Source: Skeletonema tropicum
Lineage: Eukaryota > Bacillariophyta > Thalassiosirophyceae > Thalassiosirales > Thalassiosiraceae
Length of the DNA: 64,000 bases
NCBI GenBank assembly: GCA_037178625.1
Contig: JAWZXG010000024.1
Coordinates: 186,001 to 250,000, forward strand
Reading direction: 5' to 3'
Shown here: positions 43,833 to 54,802 of the stretch, one piece after another
Layout: each line of letters starts with the position of its first letter
Position numbering within the stretch: position 1 is the stretch's first letter
Position numbers and translations under genes: made by a program
Notes under the pieces: model-generated
Databases searched by the model: none
Told to the model about the DNA's origin: nothing
Seen by the model: the letters and a program-made list of their open reading frames with translations, nothing else

Positions 43833-46112
43833 ATGAGTGAAGCATCAGCACCAGAAGATCTCCCACCTGCACAGCTCAAGTACCAACATTGGCTCCAATC
43901 CAAACAAGTGGAAGTAGCATCTGATCTTGTAACAACGACGAATGACACAAGTCTCGTTGTAGCTGGATGGGGATGTGTGGCCAAATCGGACATTACGGAG
44001 GGGACGGTGCTGTTTTCGATTCCGAGAGAGGCTTGCTTTGGTGCTGCTGCTGCGACTGAAACTGAAGATGATGACGACGATGATGTTGACGATCCTACTA
44101 CACGTGATACACAAATGGACATGGCCATCTCCATCCTTCAACAAAAGAATCGGCAACATCTTAACGACAACAACAACCACAGCACGAACGAATCAAACAA
44201 AGAAGAAGAAAAAGAGGAAGATTGGTCACCCTTTCTCAACTTACTCACTCCACCACCAGCCGGTCTTCCTTGGATGTGGGCACCAGAATTCCGTCAGGCC
44301 ATGTTACAAGGAACAGAATTGGAATGTGTGGTAGAGAACAAGGTTCAACGGATCCGTATGGAGTATGAAGAGATTGTGACGCAGAAGGAGCGGTATGGTC
44401 TACCTTCGATTACATATCAAGAGTATGTGAATGCATGTGCAATTGTTGCAAGGTGAGTGAGAGTGAAATGGCGAAGGCGATAATTGTTCTTTTTGATCCA
44501 GTGCATATGGTGCTGGGCAATAGAACAAGAATCGATAGCTCGGGGCTGCCGAGATTCCAGTTTCGAGACTTGTTGCCTCTAGAGTAGCATGTTTCCATCA
44601 TGACTTAATGTCACTCATTCTCTCTCGATGTATGCATCTAAACTCAATTTCGACAGCCATACCAATCCATGGTTCGGAGTATCTATTGTACCTTTCAACA
44701 CAACACTAAACTGGGATAAAGAGCCAAATGTTGAGTTTGATATCGAGGAGGAAGAGAAGGAGGACAACCATCACCCAGACAATAACAATAGCGAGACATC
44801 ATGCCAGCGCATCGTCGGACGTGCTACTTGCAACATTAAGAAAGGAGATGAACTATTCCAAGCCTATGGAACATCAGTTGCGGACTTGGTTTACCGGTAC
44901 GGCTTCTCGCCGTCAACATTGGAACATTGCGACGACGGTATGGACGGAGACGTGGTCTCAATTGACGTGACAGATATCCTGTCCATTGTTCAGGAGACAA
45001 AGAAGGGTAAAAATACACATAGCATAAACTCAGAAAGATTAAACCTCAAAACGAGGCGACAGATGGGGAGCGAAGAAGGTGACAGTCAATTCGCTTCAAT
45101 AACTAACATTTCTCAACTCTCGTCAAGACTTGAAGCTTTGAAACTGTCAGGAGCATTGGACGAGTCTCCATGGGATGGCTTAAATGGCCATTTGACTGCC
45201 GAGATTGCAAGACCCGCCCAGCCTCTTTTGAGATGGCTTCGTGCCTCAAGTCAAGGCAAGAATCGCCCCAAAAGAGGTAGAGAGAACAGAACTTTTCCCA
45301 AGAGCGCGGAAGATATACTTAATTACGATGACGGAGGTCTGAGCAAGCTTGTCGGGATATTCGTAGTGCTCTTGGCAGACGATGCTGCTTGGGAGCGTGC
45401 TTCCAATGCGCTGCAAAAACTCGACAATGATCATGAAGAGAACAGAAGATTCGATGAGCGTGAAGCTGAAGATGATGAATGCAGCGATGCTAGTGCTGAA
45501 TCCAGGAAAGACGATATCACTGCATCCATCATTTTATCTGCAGTATTTTCCCTTTCTCCAAAACAGACGGAGTCATTGTTCCAAGTGGCTTTGCATGCGG
45601 GTGCTGGCGGAAATGATCCCTGGTGGGCCTTGCTCGATGAAATTGCTATGTGTGATGTCAGTAGCGAACAGAAGGCGAAGAAGAGAAAGATATTGCAAGA
45701 GCAAGAGGAGGAAAACGAGAAAGATGCTCTCAATACAAATAACACTTGCACGAGTAGCATCAGCATTTCACCGACCTCCTTCTCTCGGCGTCTTCAGTTG
45801 AGAGCTGCATTCGAAGCAGCAATGACAACGCTTCTTATTAGAAGAGCAAAGAATATCGAAGGAGAATCGTCATGCAAGGACATTCTTGCACACCTTGAAG
45901 CTGAAGCAACTAATGCAACTGTAGGATTGAGTGACAGCTCCCCATCTGCCGAGAGAGATAGAGAATATGAGCATAACAAAGGAAGCCTCGACTTTAATAC
46001 AGCTGCAAAAGAGAAAATGGAGGCCTACAAGATAATCAACATCCTTCGCGGTGTAGAGAAATTGATTCTCGATGAAGCCATAGAGATATTAGAGATATCT
46101 GCAGCGGAATGA
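43833..46112 (+). CDS. SET-domain protein methyltransferase (SETD6/Rubisco LSMT-like), copy 2
   Basis: Exons 43833-44455 and ~44657-46112 with an intron at about 44456-44656. Same domain layout as copy 1. Small changes: an extra His codon plus a Ser-to-Asn change in the Asn/Ser-rich linker near residues 115-123 and an Asp-to-Asn change near 45181. The intron between ~44510 and 44640 is far more diverged from copy 1 than the exons, yet the GT and AG ends are kept, so both copies look functional. Confidence 0.85.
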
Positions 46113-46456
46113 TGTTGGAGGACAGAAGCCGAAAGCTCATACTAATAATAGTTATTGTAGGAATGAGTTTAGGATAGGCTGCCATAACTCGTCTATTCTG
46201 ATGATGTAATTATTTCCCTCTCTCACTATTTCTTATGGTTCTCTTTTCTTCACATACATATACAGTATAGCGTAGTCATACATGAGCTACACACTTCACC
46301 TATATTTCAACCTCCTCTCAAAAGTAATTCAATACTTAAAGGCAATCCTTTCGTCTGCCGCTGCTGGATAGGAGAATGGCTGTAGCTATTATCGCGTGAC
46401 CTAATCACAAGCAGGACATGCCAAGTGGGAATGCCACTTGCATTTGGACCAGATTC

Positions 46457-47603
46457 TTCTGTGTACTGTCGCAAGTGTATCCATCCCCATCCGTACTATC
46501 GTCCACTAAGGTAGAAGTACCCTAGTTGTGAATGTCAAAATTATACTCAGTCCAGCCAGGACTCGATGGTCTGATGTTCCAATCTTCTTTGGGCGTATTT
46601 AGTCCACAAGTACGCAGCTCTATCTAATCAATAAGTTGTGTTAGGTACTTATCATCATTTACCCACAGCTGGCAATCTTCATCTATCGTCCGAATCCATG
46701 ACCCTGCGTTTACCCCGGGCCTCTGTGATGCCATTGGAGTCATGGCCGGACGCTGTGCAGTGCCTACTTCGCTGTAAACAAAGTCTATTTCTCAGTTGAC
46801 GACTCGATCAATATGACATGTGAGTCGCAAACAGGCCTCCTGTGCTCGCAAGTGCTGCCTTCTGCAGTTGAACTTGAACAGAATGACAACCTCTTTGGAT
46901 GTCCTCCACTTTTCTTCACGCAAGTCTTTGCCAGCAAGGATCAGATGAGGTACGGGGTTTCTACCTTGGATTGAGAGGAGCACGCTCCATTCTTTCGTGT
47001 CCATGCGAATGCATCCATGAGCCTCTAGGAGAGGAGAAGTGACTTGGTCTTGGTTTGGATTTGGAGTGTTTTGACCAGTTGTCAGTGTAAAGGCTCTCAG
47101 TGCTCAGTGCTTATGTAAAAGGCACGCGACGCTCGCCGATTCAATTTTTTGTAGGGACTTCCTGTACTCTTCTTTAGATTCAACTGTTTCTGATATTTTG
47201 ACGCGATAGAAGGGTCCGTCCTCCATGACTGATCCTGCGAACTCATTTGAAGCATCGAACTCTCGATCAGAGCGAGGGTTTCTTGTGAACTCCGTCCTGT
47301 ATGTGCACGCGCTCATTTTTTCATCCACAACTCAAAATCGGCAACCCGTCAAGGCCATCATGCTGCGCCGCCAAGCCATAACCGGTTATCTACGTTTGTT
47401 GGCAAAAGCATTCATCAACATAATGAAAGTCGCTAGTTCGAGCCCCGAGTCAGGTACTCTACCTCCGCGCACGTAAGAGCCAGAGTAGTAAGAGCCATCA
47501 GTAGCCAGCCAGTAGAGTAGCCTGTGGTCTGATGGGGGGATGGTGATAATATTGAACACCAGGGGCAACATTAGAATGCTCCAACTAGTGAAAATAATCG
47601 GCT
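46457..47603. other. Region after duplication copy 2; no supported gene
   Basis: Two short minus-strand frames (47104-47328 and 46792-47004) are coding-like (charged, helical) and could be exons of one gene read from 47328 leftwards, but I find no family and no convincing splice pair. A word ttggcaaaagcattcatcaa occurs at 47399 and again at 47790, beside the hairpin element. Confidence 0.35.
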
Positions 47604-47770
47604 AGAGATGACTGTCACTTGATAGTGCAGTCATTGGCAAAAACATTCATCAACATAATGAAAGTCGCTAGCGCTGAGATGACTGTCTACAGTAAAGAAC
47701 CTCGTGTTCGCTGAGCGTGTGCTTCTAAGCATTACAAGCCTGACTGCACTATCAAGTGACAGTCATCTCT
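47604..47770. repeat. 167-bp element with perfect 30-bp inverted ends
   Basis: Arms at 47604-47633 and 47741-47770 are perfect inverted complements (left arm begins agagatgactgtcacttgat). Between them is a near copy of sequence also present outside at 47398-47437 (ggcaaaagcattcatcaaca and the following bases). It looks like a foldback or MITE with a duplicated piece of its own flank. Confidence 0.85.
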
Positions 47771-48519
47771 AACCGGTTATCTACGTTAGTTGGCAAAAGC
47801 ATTCATCAACACATAGCACAATCAATTATGATTGTAACGCGTCATAGAGCTATATTCAAGATCAGTTTTTGACGCGGAAAACGCTGATGTAATCGGCAGG
47901 TGACGAAATTGAGAGACTTCAGAAACAGACATATCCGTATCGGAGGCTACATATCTAAGTTATTGATTTTTGGTCTATTTTGCTGGTTGTGGCAAAAAGC
48001 GTTGACGAGGAAACGCAATAGTCGATTCACAAGGCCCTTGTAGTACTAGTATTCTCTGTTCAGTATGTAACACTCTGACTCTGTTTGATACGATGACGAT
48101 AAAGCAACGGGAATGCATCAGACTACTATTACTTGCCGCTTCACTTGAATCTGCATGAGACATGAGACGCATCAAATTCAAATCATTATTGCTTCGACTC
48201 CATGACCTTCCGCGACGCCATTGCTTCCGAGCTTTCCTTCTTCCGGCTTGATTTGGCACTCACTAAGTATATTATCGTAATTACCGTTCTAGTTGTCGAC
48301 GGGATTGGCCGTGTCTCTCCCCTATCATGCGAACATAAGTATCTAGATTTTACCTTTTGCGAGAAAACTAAGATGAAACAGCAACACCACAATCACCTGC
48401 TGCCCGCCCGCCCGCCCGCCAACGCACTCGCCACCATCCACCCGCCGGCCGCCGGCCACGCACACCGCCTATTACAACCACCGTCCATCGTCCATACATC
48501 AATTTACTGCAACAAAGAG

Positions 48520-49056
48520 ATGAAGTCCCTGCTCCGCCTCGCCACCCTAGCCCAAATCAATACAATCGCTCTCTCGTTCACTGCACAGAGCAGCAGTAGA
48601 GGTTTAGCAGCAATCGGTTCGAGACATGTCGCACCTTCACTAACCTCTCGTTTCATGTCATCCACTCCCCCAGACACATCAATTGTGGACACTTGCACGA
48701 AAAAAATCATGACAGCGCTAGAAACAGATGATGTGAAAGTAATTGGTATGTCAATTATTATGTTGTTCTCTTGAATTTGCGCAATGGTGTAAATTCCTCT
48801 TCATCATTCTTATTTTTATATCTCTTTCGTTGTTCCTCTACATCCGTCATGAACGGTGCAATTTGTTTTGCACTGAAACACAGGCGCGTACGACGACCCC
48901 AACGGATCGCACATATCTATTGAAGTAAAATCTGCCTTATTTGAGGGAAAGCGCCCAGTGCAACGGCAGCAACTAGTTTATAAAGCACTTTGGGAAGAAC
49001 TACAGGGGCCGGTGCATGCTGTGGACTCGATGATTTGCAAAACTCCTGATGAATAA
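48520..49056 (+). CDS. BolA-family protein with organelle-type presequence
   Basis: Two exons, 48520-48745 and 48884-49056, with a 138-nt GT-AG intron (phase 1), giving 132 residues. The first ~48 residues are Ser/Arg/Leu-rich with few acidic residues, like a mitochondrial or plastid transit peptide. The domain reads Gly-Ala-Tyr-Asp-Asp-Pro-Asn-Gly-Ser-His-Ile then Phe-Glu-Gly-Lys...Val-Gln-Arg-Gln...Val-Tyr and Val-His-Ala-Val. BolA proteins pair with monothiol glutaredoxins in iron-sulfur cluster trafficking. The usual Arg-His of the second motif is Arg-Gln here, which may remove a cluster ligand; the C-terminal His is kept. The upstream in-frame extension from 48202 is not needed. Confidence 0.88.
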
Positions 49057-49781
49057 ATATTTGAGTCATTTCAGAGCAATTAATACTCGACTGGAATGTA
49101 CCTATGCGTGGTAGGTATGCGGCTCTTTCGTAACATTTGTTTATGTATCGTTGGAAAGTGATAGATTACAATAACAGGACGATGAGCACGATACAAAAAT
49201 TAACAAAGCGATGGTTGATTTGATTGTAAAGAAATTTTCGAACAATATGGTCTATATCATGAATGAGTACTTCTATTAACAATCTAAACATTTAAATGAT
49301 CAGGCCTGTGCTAAAATTAAGTCAGAAAATATACCAGGTTGGCGAAATCCAATGCATGCATGCATTCAGTGAATCCGTTTTACATTGCATGGCACATCTC
49401 AGCCGCTTCATATTGCCAATGAGGCTCGTTCTCGTTGTCAATGTAACGGAGATTCTGTGCGGATAGAGTAAAAGAAGCCAAGCTTCGCTCGGACAAGCAA
49501 GGAAATGATAGACATGAAGCAAACACTGTCATAATGAAGAAAATGTACTCAACAGATTCAGCGACATATAATATGCCAAGCGGCAAGCTAGTACGAGAAG
49601 TGTTGACCTGAAGGAATTGGCAACCAAGTGATGTAAGTACTACACGCAAATGAAGCAAGGTTTGACTCCTTAACAAGCACGAAAATGGATCAGCTATCGC
49701 CTAAACAAAAAATACTGTATGGGTGTCTAAGTAGATTTTCCTCGTTCATGCATCGTTTAGGCATTAGCATAACTATCTAGC
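49057..49781. other. Intergenic between BolA and DBP9
   Basis: Contains the 3' flanks of both genes, which converge here. A minus-strand frame at 49380-49676 has mixed hydrophobic composition without features. Nothing supported. Confidence 0.5.
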
Positions 49782-51914
49782 TTACCATTTATTGAGTTGT
49801 TCATGTTTCTCCTGCATTTTCTTCCTATTAAACTTTCCTTTGTTGTGCTTTTGTTTCCAAGCATTTCGACCTGCGGTACTTTTACCATAACCCTCGTCTT
49901 GCATCGCGTCCAAGTACTGTTGATTCTTGTCTGCCTTCGTTACCTCTTCATCTTCTTCTACGCCCTCGAAAAACTTGTCCTCGTCTACCTCGACTTCTTC
50001 ATTGTTGTCGACATCGTCATCTACCAATCCATCCATGTTAACATCGCCATCAAAGTTTTGTAAAGGATCATTGCTCTTATTCCGTGCTCGATCAGCCCGA
50101 CTGGCAGCAATACGTTGACTTCTTGTTTTCTTCTTGCGCCTCTTTCGAGATACCTCTGCAACTTGCATACCACGGGGTAGCATGTAGGTTGGCACATGCT
50201 TCAAGTGATCCTGCACCTTGGTAATTTTGGTTGCTTGTCGATCATGCTGCAAGAGCTGAAGATCTGCCGGATTTTCGTCAAAGTGAGCTTGGAGGCGCTC
50301 TGAATTGAGAATTTCGGCCTTCACTTCTGCCGCACGTGTTTCACGGATCGCAACTTTAGTAACGGCTCGAGCAACATCTTCCACCCTGTACCGAAAGCCT
50401 TCGATTTCTTTCAAGTCAAAGTCTAATGGACAGGGTTGCCTTTGCACCTGTGGATGCATCCCCGCGCCACCTTCTTCTGGAACACCATCTTCCGTAGATT
50501 CCTTCAAGTCACCGTCACCACTTCCATTCATGGCCGCTTTGGTAGGCTGACTGTCTTGAATGTCAAAGAGCATCTCCGCCTCTTCATTCTTCGAGCTATC
50601 CAATAGAGTCAACGCTACACCATTCGCTCCACCACGTGCTGTTCGACCAATTCTATGTGTATAAGATTCCGGAGACACAGGAAGATCGACATTGACAACG
50701 AAGGAAACACCACGAAAGTCCAAACCACGCGATACTCCATATTCACCATCGCGTTTTCTCCTTTTGTTCGATTTCTTGGACTTCTTTTTAACAGCCTCAT
50801 TCTCATCTTCAGTTTGAGATTTACCGCCCACATCTGTAGCTTCGTCGGTTGCAATCAAATAGTCAAAGTTACCGACATTAAAGTGCTCAATGATGTTCAA
50901 CCTACTTCGCAATGGTAGCTCTGCATTGAGTACAGCACTCCGAATATGAAACTGCTCCAGAAAGAGCTTGAGGCGATACCCTCCATCGATAGTATTGACA
51001 AAGAACAATCCTTTTCCTTTCAATAATCCCAATTTCACAAACACATACAGCACAAGAAACTTATCCTTGCTCGGCAAATCTAGGTAGAATTGTAGGAGGT
51101 TTCCATCCTTTGCATTGTTGGCGGCATCATTTTCGTCATCTTCCTCCAATTTGAGCACGGCAGGAGAGTGTAACACAACATGTTTCAGCTTGTTCAGTTC
51201 TGGAGATAGCGTCGCCGACATGAGAAAGCCCTGACATGTCTTGGGTAGTGACTTCATAATCTCAGTCACATCATTGGCATACCCAAACGACAAAATCAAG
51301 TCAGCCTCATCTACCACAAGAGTTTCAACACTCTTTTTCAAATTCAACTTTCCACTACGAACATGAGTGACCAGTCCTGCAGGTGTTGCTACAACAATAT
51401 CAGGTTGATCACGTAATAATGCTTCTTGTTGGAGAGCACTGACATGGTTGCCACCCTTTTTGTTGGTGCTACTACTCGATAAAACAACAACCTTGACCTG
51501 ATCAGCACAGTAATAGGTCAAATCATCAATTACTTTGGCAACCTGCGTACACAATTCTCGTGTTGGTACAAGAATCACCCCCTTGACTGTAGCGCCATCA
51601 CTTCCTGCTGCACTTTCCTCCTCATCGTCACCACTATCCTCACCACGCTCCTCCAACAAACTCTTTTTTGCCAAAATCTTTTGAATCACGGGCACACTAT
51701 ACGCCAAAGTCTTTCCACTCCCAGTACGCGCACGAACTAACAAATCACGTCCACTGGTTAATGCTAGCGGGATGGATTTGGATTGGACGAGTGTGGGATG
51801 GACATAGTTGAGGCGGGAGAGGGCCTTGCGGAGACGGGCGTCGATGCCGATGGAGGTGCAGAGTTCGGGGAAGGTTTGACTGTCGAGGATGTTGTTGGTG
51901 GTGGTAGATGCCAT
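49782..51914 (-). CDS. DBP9: DEAD-box ATP-dependent RNA helicase, Dbp9/DDX56 type
   Basis: 710 residues, no intron. Q motif region (~15-52), Ala-Arg-Thr-Gly-Ser-Gly-Lys-Thr (motif I, ~61-68), Pro-Thr-Arg-Glu-Leu (Ia), Thr-Pro-Ala-Gly (Ib), Asp-Glu-Ala-Asp (II, ~201-204), Ser-Ala-Thr (III, ~231) and His-Arg-Ile-Gly-Arg-Thr-Ala-Arg-Gly (VI, ~420). The C-terminal reading Phe-Arg-Tyr-Arg-Val-Glu-Asp-Val and His-Leu-Lys-His-Val-Pro-x-Tyr-Met-Leu-Pro is characteristic of Dbp9/DDX56, a nucleolar helicase of 60S ribosome assembly. A Lys-rich insert between motifs IV and V and a basic tail probably aid rRNA binding and nucleolar targeting. It is divergent from TRMO with ~360 bp between. Confidence 0.94.
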   Translation of the reverse strand: MASTTTNNILDSQTFPELCTSIGIDARLRKALSRLNYVHPTLVQSKSIPLALTSGRDLLVRARTGSGKTLAYSVPVIQKILAKKSLLEERGEDSGDDEEESAAGSDGATVKGVILVPTRELCTQVAKVIDDLTYYCADQVKVVVLSSSSTNKKGGNHVSALQQEALLRDQPDIVVATPAGLVTHVRSGKLNLKKSVETLVVDEADLILSFGYANDVTEIMKSLPKTCQGFLMSATLSPELNKLKHVVLHSPAVLKLEEDDENDAANNAKDGNLLQFYLDLPSKDKFLVLYVFVKLGLLKGKGLFFVNTIDGGYRLKLFLEQFHIRSAVLNAELPLRSRLNIIEHFNVGNFDYLIATDEATDVGGKSQTEDENEAVKKKSKKSNKRRKRDGEYGVSRGLDFRGVSFVVNVDLPVSPESYTHRIGRTARGGANGVALTLLDSSKNEEAEMLFDIQDSQPTKAAMNGSGDGDLKESTEDGVPEEGGAGMHPQVQRQPCPLDFDLKEIEGFRYRVEDVARAVTKVAIRETRAAEVKAEILNSERLQAHFDENPADLQLLQHDRQATKITKVQDHLKHVPTYMLPRGMQVAEVSRKRRKKKTRSQRIAASRADRARNKSNDPLQNFDGDVNMDGLVDDDVDNNEEVEVDEDKFFEGVEEDEEVTKADKNQQYLDAMQDEGYGKSTAGRNAWKQKHNKGKFNRKKMQEKHEQLNKW

Positions 51915-52273
51915 TTTGTTGCGTTGTAGTGGTTGATCACAGCATGAACATACTCATTTGCTGGATAGATAACAGAGTTTGTTCTGTGAAAGTGAAAGTA
52001 AAAATGAGATTTTTGACTGGCTTTGAGTGGTTGTCGAGCCATCAGAGGAATAAGCGCTTATTAAATAGAAAATTCTGAGATCCATCTCGTTCTAATCATA
52101 CATAGGAATTTGTAACTTCTCGTGATTTTTACGTATGTACTTAAAATTATCCCTATTTGAGCTCCACGCTTATTCCCCTTTGGATAGAGGAGAGGCAATG
52201 ATGGCCTATGGCGCACAAGGGCACATAAATACATACTTATCTGCGCCAGCAGCCAGTGACGACCCCTACAATA
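51915..52273. promoter_or_regulatory. Shared upstream region of DBP9 and TRMO
   Basis: The two genes start back to back, so this ~360-bp interval must contain both promoters. It has no clear TATA box. Both products act in RNA or tRNA biology, so shared regulation is plausible but not shown. Confidence 0.5.
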
Positions 52274-53542
52274 ATGCCTTCAAGTAGCTGGTCAGTAACA
52301 CCCAGCACGGCACTTGCCATTGCCACAGCTGCAGCATCAGTCGCCATCGCATCATCTCTAGTCCCTTCAACATTATCTATGCAAGAGAAATTGCGCCGAG
52401 CGGAGGAGAGATGCAAGCATTTAGAAAATCAGGTGGCCATGCTGCAGCGTCAAGTGAAGGAGAATAGTGCATCATCTCAGATGGCAGACCCAAACAACAA
52501 CGCCCATGATAATGTGGAGAAAGAAGAGACGCATAGTATGAAATTATCACAAAAGAAAAAGCAAAAACCACCAACGATTGAAGATGAAACACAAGCAGAT
52601 GGAGGTATATTCCTAAAACGTGTCGGAACAATCCGCAGCATCTATCGACTCTGCGTCGGCACACCACGCCAAGGACTCCTCTGCCCCAACGCTCGAGGTA
52701 TCATCGAACTAGAAAAAATCGGAGATGCCTCCTCTGCATCCTCTGTCATCGGTCTTGAACAATACAGTCACATTTGGATACTATTTGTCTTTCACTTGAA
52801 TACCAAGTCGTCCAATCCAAAACGGATCAAGAGTAAGATTTCACCACCGGCATTGGGTGGGAAGAAGGTTGGGATATATGCTACGAGATCACCGCATCGG
52901 TATAATCCTATTGGGATAACGCTGTGTAAAATTGATAGGATTGAAAGGATTCCAAAAACAAAACATACAGAAGAACGAGTGGTCATTCATATTTCTGGAT
53001 TGGATTTGGTGGATGGAACGCCTGTGTTGGATATCAAGCCCTTTGTACCAACGTATGATTCTGTACCGGAGGATAATGTCAGGATGCCTTCTTGGGTGGA
53101 AGGTGGTCTGGCGACTCAGAGGAATGTGGAGATTGGACAAGATGCATTAGATGATCTGACGCGAATTCTAGAAAAGGACAAGGATGCATTACAATTCTAT
53201 GGACAACGATATGGAGAGTCATCTGTACAAGAGACAGTGAAGTATGCTGTAGAATGCATTCGACAAGTGCTAGCAATTGATGTGCGGAGTAACTTTCAAA
53301 CGAAGAAGGCAAGAGAGGGTAAGTTTCAAGCGGAAAGGGCCACGAGATTACAAGGTGCTTCTACAGCTGCCAATGGAGGAATGGGGGATGTTTCCACGGA
53401 TGTTTGTACACAGCAGCTCGATAACTTGCTGATCCAGTATGTTGTAGATGAGACATCAAATACGAAGCGATCGACATCTGTTGGAAGTGGTGCAGAGGAT
53501 AGAGTGACTGTTGTATCTATCAAATTGCTGGAAGAAGAATAG
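52274..53542 (+). CDS. TRMO: tRNA (t6A37) N6-methyltransferase-like, TrmO/TRMO family
   Basis: Start chosen at the ATG at 52274 (a GTG frame extends 18 bp upstream). 422 residues. The N-terminus (~12-32) is Ala-rich and hydrophobic, a possible membrane anchor or targeting sequence, followed by a coiled coil (~36-70) and a charged linker. The TrmO domain starts near residue 115: Val-Gly-Thr-Ile-Arg-Ser, then Gly-Thr-Pro-Arg-Gln-Gly, His-Ile-Trp-Ile-Leu-Phe-Val-Phe-His, Arg-Ser-Pro-His-Arg-Tyr-Asn-Pro-Ile-Gly and Asp-Ile-Lys-Pro-Phe-Val-Pro-x-Tyr-Asp. TrmO proteins methylate N6-threonylcarbamoyladenosine at position 37 of tRNA-Thr. A 3' tail of this gene and its flank were duplicated at 56107-56540. 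Confidence 0.93.
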   Translation: MPSSSWSVTPSTALAIATAAASVAIASSLVPSTLSMQEKLRRAEERCKHLENQVAMLQRQVKENSASSQMADPNNNAHDNVEKEETHSMKLSQKKKQKPPTIEDETQADGGIFLKRVGTIRSIYRLCVGTPRQGLLCPNARGIIELEKIGDASSASSVIGLEQYSHIWILFVFHLNTKSSNPKRIKSKISPPALGGKKVGIYATRSPHRYNPIGITLCKIDRIERIPKTKHTEERVVIHISGLDLVDGTPVLDIKPFVPTYDSVPEDNVRMPSWVEGGLATQRNVEIGQDALDDLTRILEKDKDALQFYGQRYGESSVQETVKYAVECIRQVLAIDVRSNFQTKKAREGKFQAERATRLQGASTAANGGMGDVSTDVCTQQLDNLLIQYVVDETSNTKRSTSVGSGAEDRVTVVSIKLLEEE

Positions 53543-54802
53543 ACATCATGGTTGGTGTGTCTTAGCTACAGTAGTTTATCTCAGGAAATAATGTCCATTT
53601 TAAAATGAAAATATCGAGTTATCATTTTTCCATAAGGAGCTTGTCACTGCATAATGCACTGAGTACCTGCTTGAGAGACATAGCTATTACTTATGTACTT
53701 GGTAAGCTGCCTTCTTTGTAAAGTGCACATGAAGCTCGTCACTGCACTGAGAAGAGTCTCAAATGATACGAACTTTGAACTTCTACAACTTTTAATGTAC
53801 CCTATAATGTACCCCAAGAAGTGAGCAAGCTACAAGCTAGCTGCTTTCAGAACATTCAGTTTGTCCATCTATTACATCATCACATAAAAAACAAGAAATA
53901 TCCCTGAAGTATTTTGAGTCCCCGCATTCTCCGGAGGCAACAAAACGGTACGACACAGTCTCGGAGGAAAACTGCGTTTCTCTCCGAACTGAAGACCAGT
54001 CGATGGCCGCGAGACTGGAAGGCTAACAGATGGAAGATGGTGTTGAGGCCAAAAGATGGCTATCACACAGATTGTGATGAGGCGTAGAGGAGATGAGTGG
54101 GAGAGACCGAAGAGTGATGGATGGTGATGTGATGTTGCAGAGAGCGGATCGGAATTGAAGTGCAGCTACACAAGCGTAGATGCGTAAAAGGTAAGGCCGA
54201 AAGATGGCTCGGAGCCGCTGAAAGCGGTGGATGGAGGAAGAGCTACGCGAGATGAAACGTAGTAGGCAAGAGAGAGGCCAGCTATGATGGCTGGCAACAG
54301 AGGAGGGCAGGAGGGCGGATCCCTTTTCTACTTACGTAAAAGTAAGTACTTACTGTCGCAATTTCGTCTGCGAATCACAGCAAATTGTTTCAGTCTCCAA
54401 CGGCACTTCTGGAGAAGCAGCCTGTTGATTCACGGCACTTCTGGAGAAGCAGCCTATTGATTCACGACACTTCTGGAGAAGCAGCCTGTGTTGATTCACA
54501 TCATTGAGGAATCCCAGTAGATCAGTATAGAGTACTTTCGAACCTCTCAAATTTTACAAAAGAACACCGGTATGACGTTTTAGGGAGTCGTGATTGCCGT
54601 ATCGACAAAGGTCATAGCCGGACGCTTCAAGCTTCGCCTGCTTCGCGTATGTTCGAGGCCAAGCCAAGGCGCAAGAAGAAAGATTTATTTGCACCTTGCA
54701 CCACTCAGTTATTCGAAGGAGAGGATCTACGCACGATCAACCATACTTACAATATTATCATTTATCATAAGTACTTATTATTTGAGGCTTGCGGTTGTCA
54801 CC
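53543..54802. other. Intergenic with minisatellite
   Basis: Includes the TRMO 3' flank (partly duplicated near 56280-56540) and GA-rich sequence at 53990-54320. The last ~300 bp lead into the RING-Sel1-MYND gene; an in-frame GTG extension from 54590 is probably leader rather than coding. No gene supported. Confidence 0.55.
54401..54498. repeat. Three tandem 32-bp units
   Basis: Units at 54401, 54433 and 54465 each read cggcacttctggagaagcag followed by cctgttgattca, with small changes. Minisatellite in the upstream region of the RING-Sel1-MYND gene. Confidence 0.9.

Larger units (their letters stand above)
41288..46456 (+). repeat. Segmental duplication, copy 2 (partner 1-5851)
   Basis: Same orientation as copy 1 and nearly identical. 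It has no hAT MITE; the empty target aattaatt is intact near 41330. Its left edge meets unique sequence after tgtctgc. The right edge ends at agattc, after which ttctgtgtac follows instead of the DGQHR gene. Confidence 0.95.

Noticed and set aside
48202..48519. N-terminal extension of the BolA frame
   Set aside because: Low-complexity Pro/Ala/His stretch and no need for it; the Met at 48520 gives a normal presequence.
54590..54802. N-terminal extension of the RING-Sel1-MYND frame
   Set aside because: Begins at GTG, not ATG; the first good ATG is at 54803.
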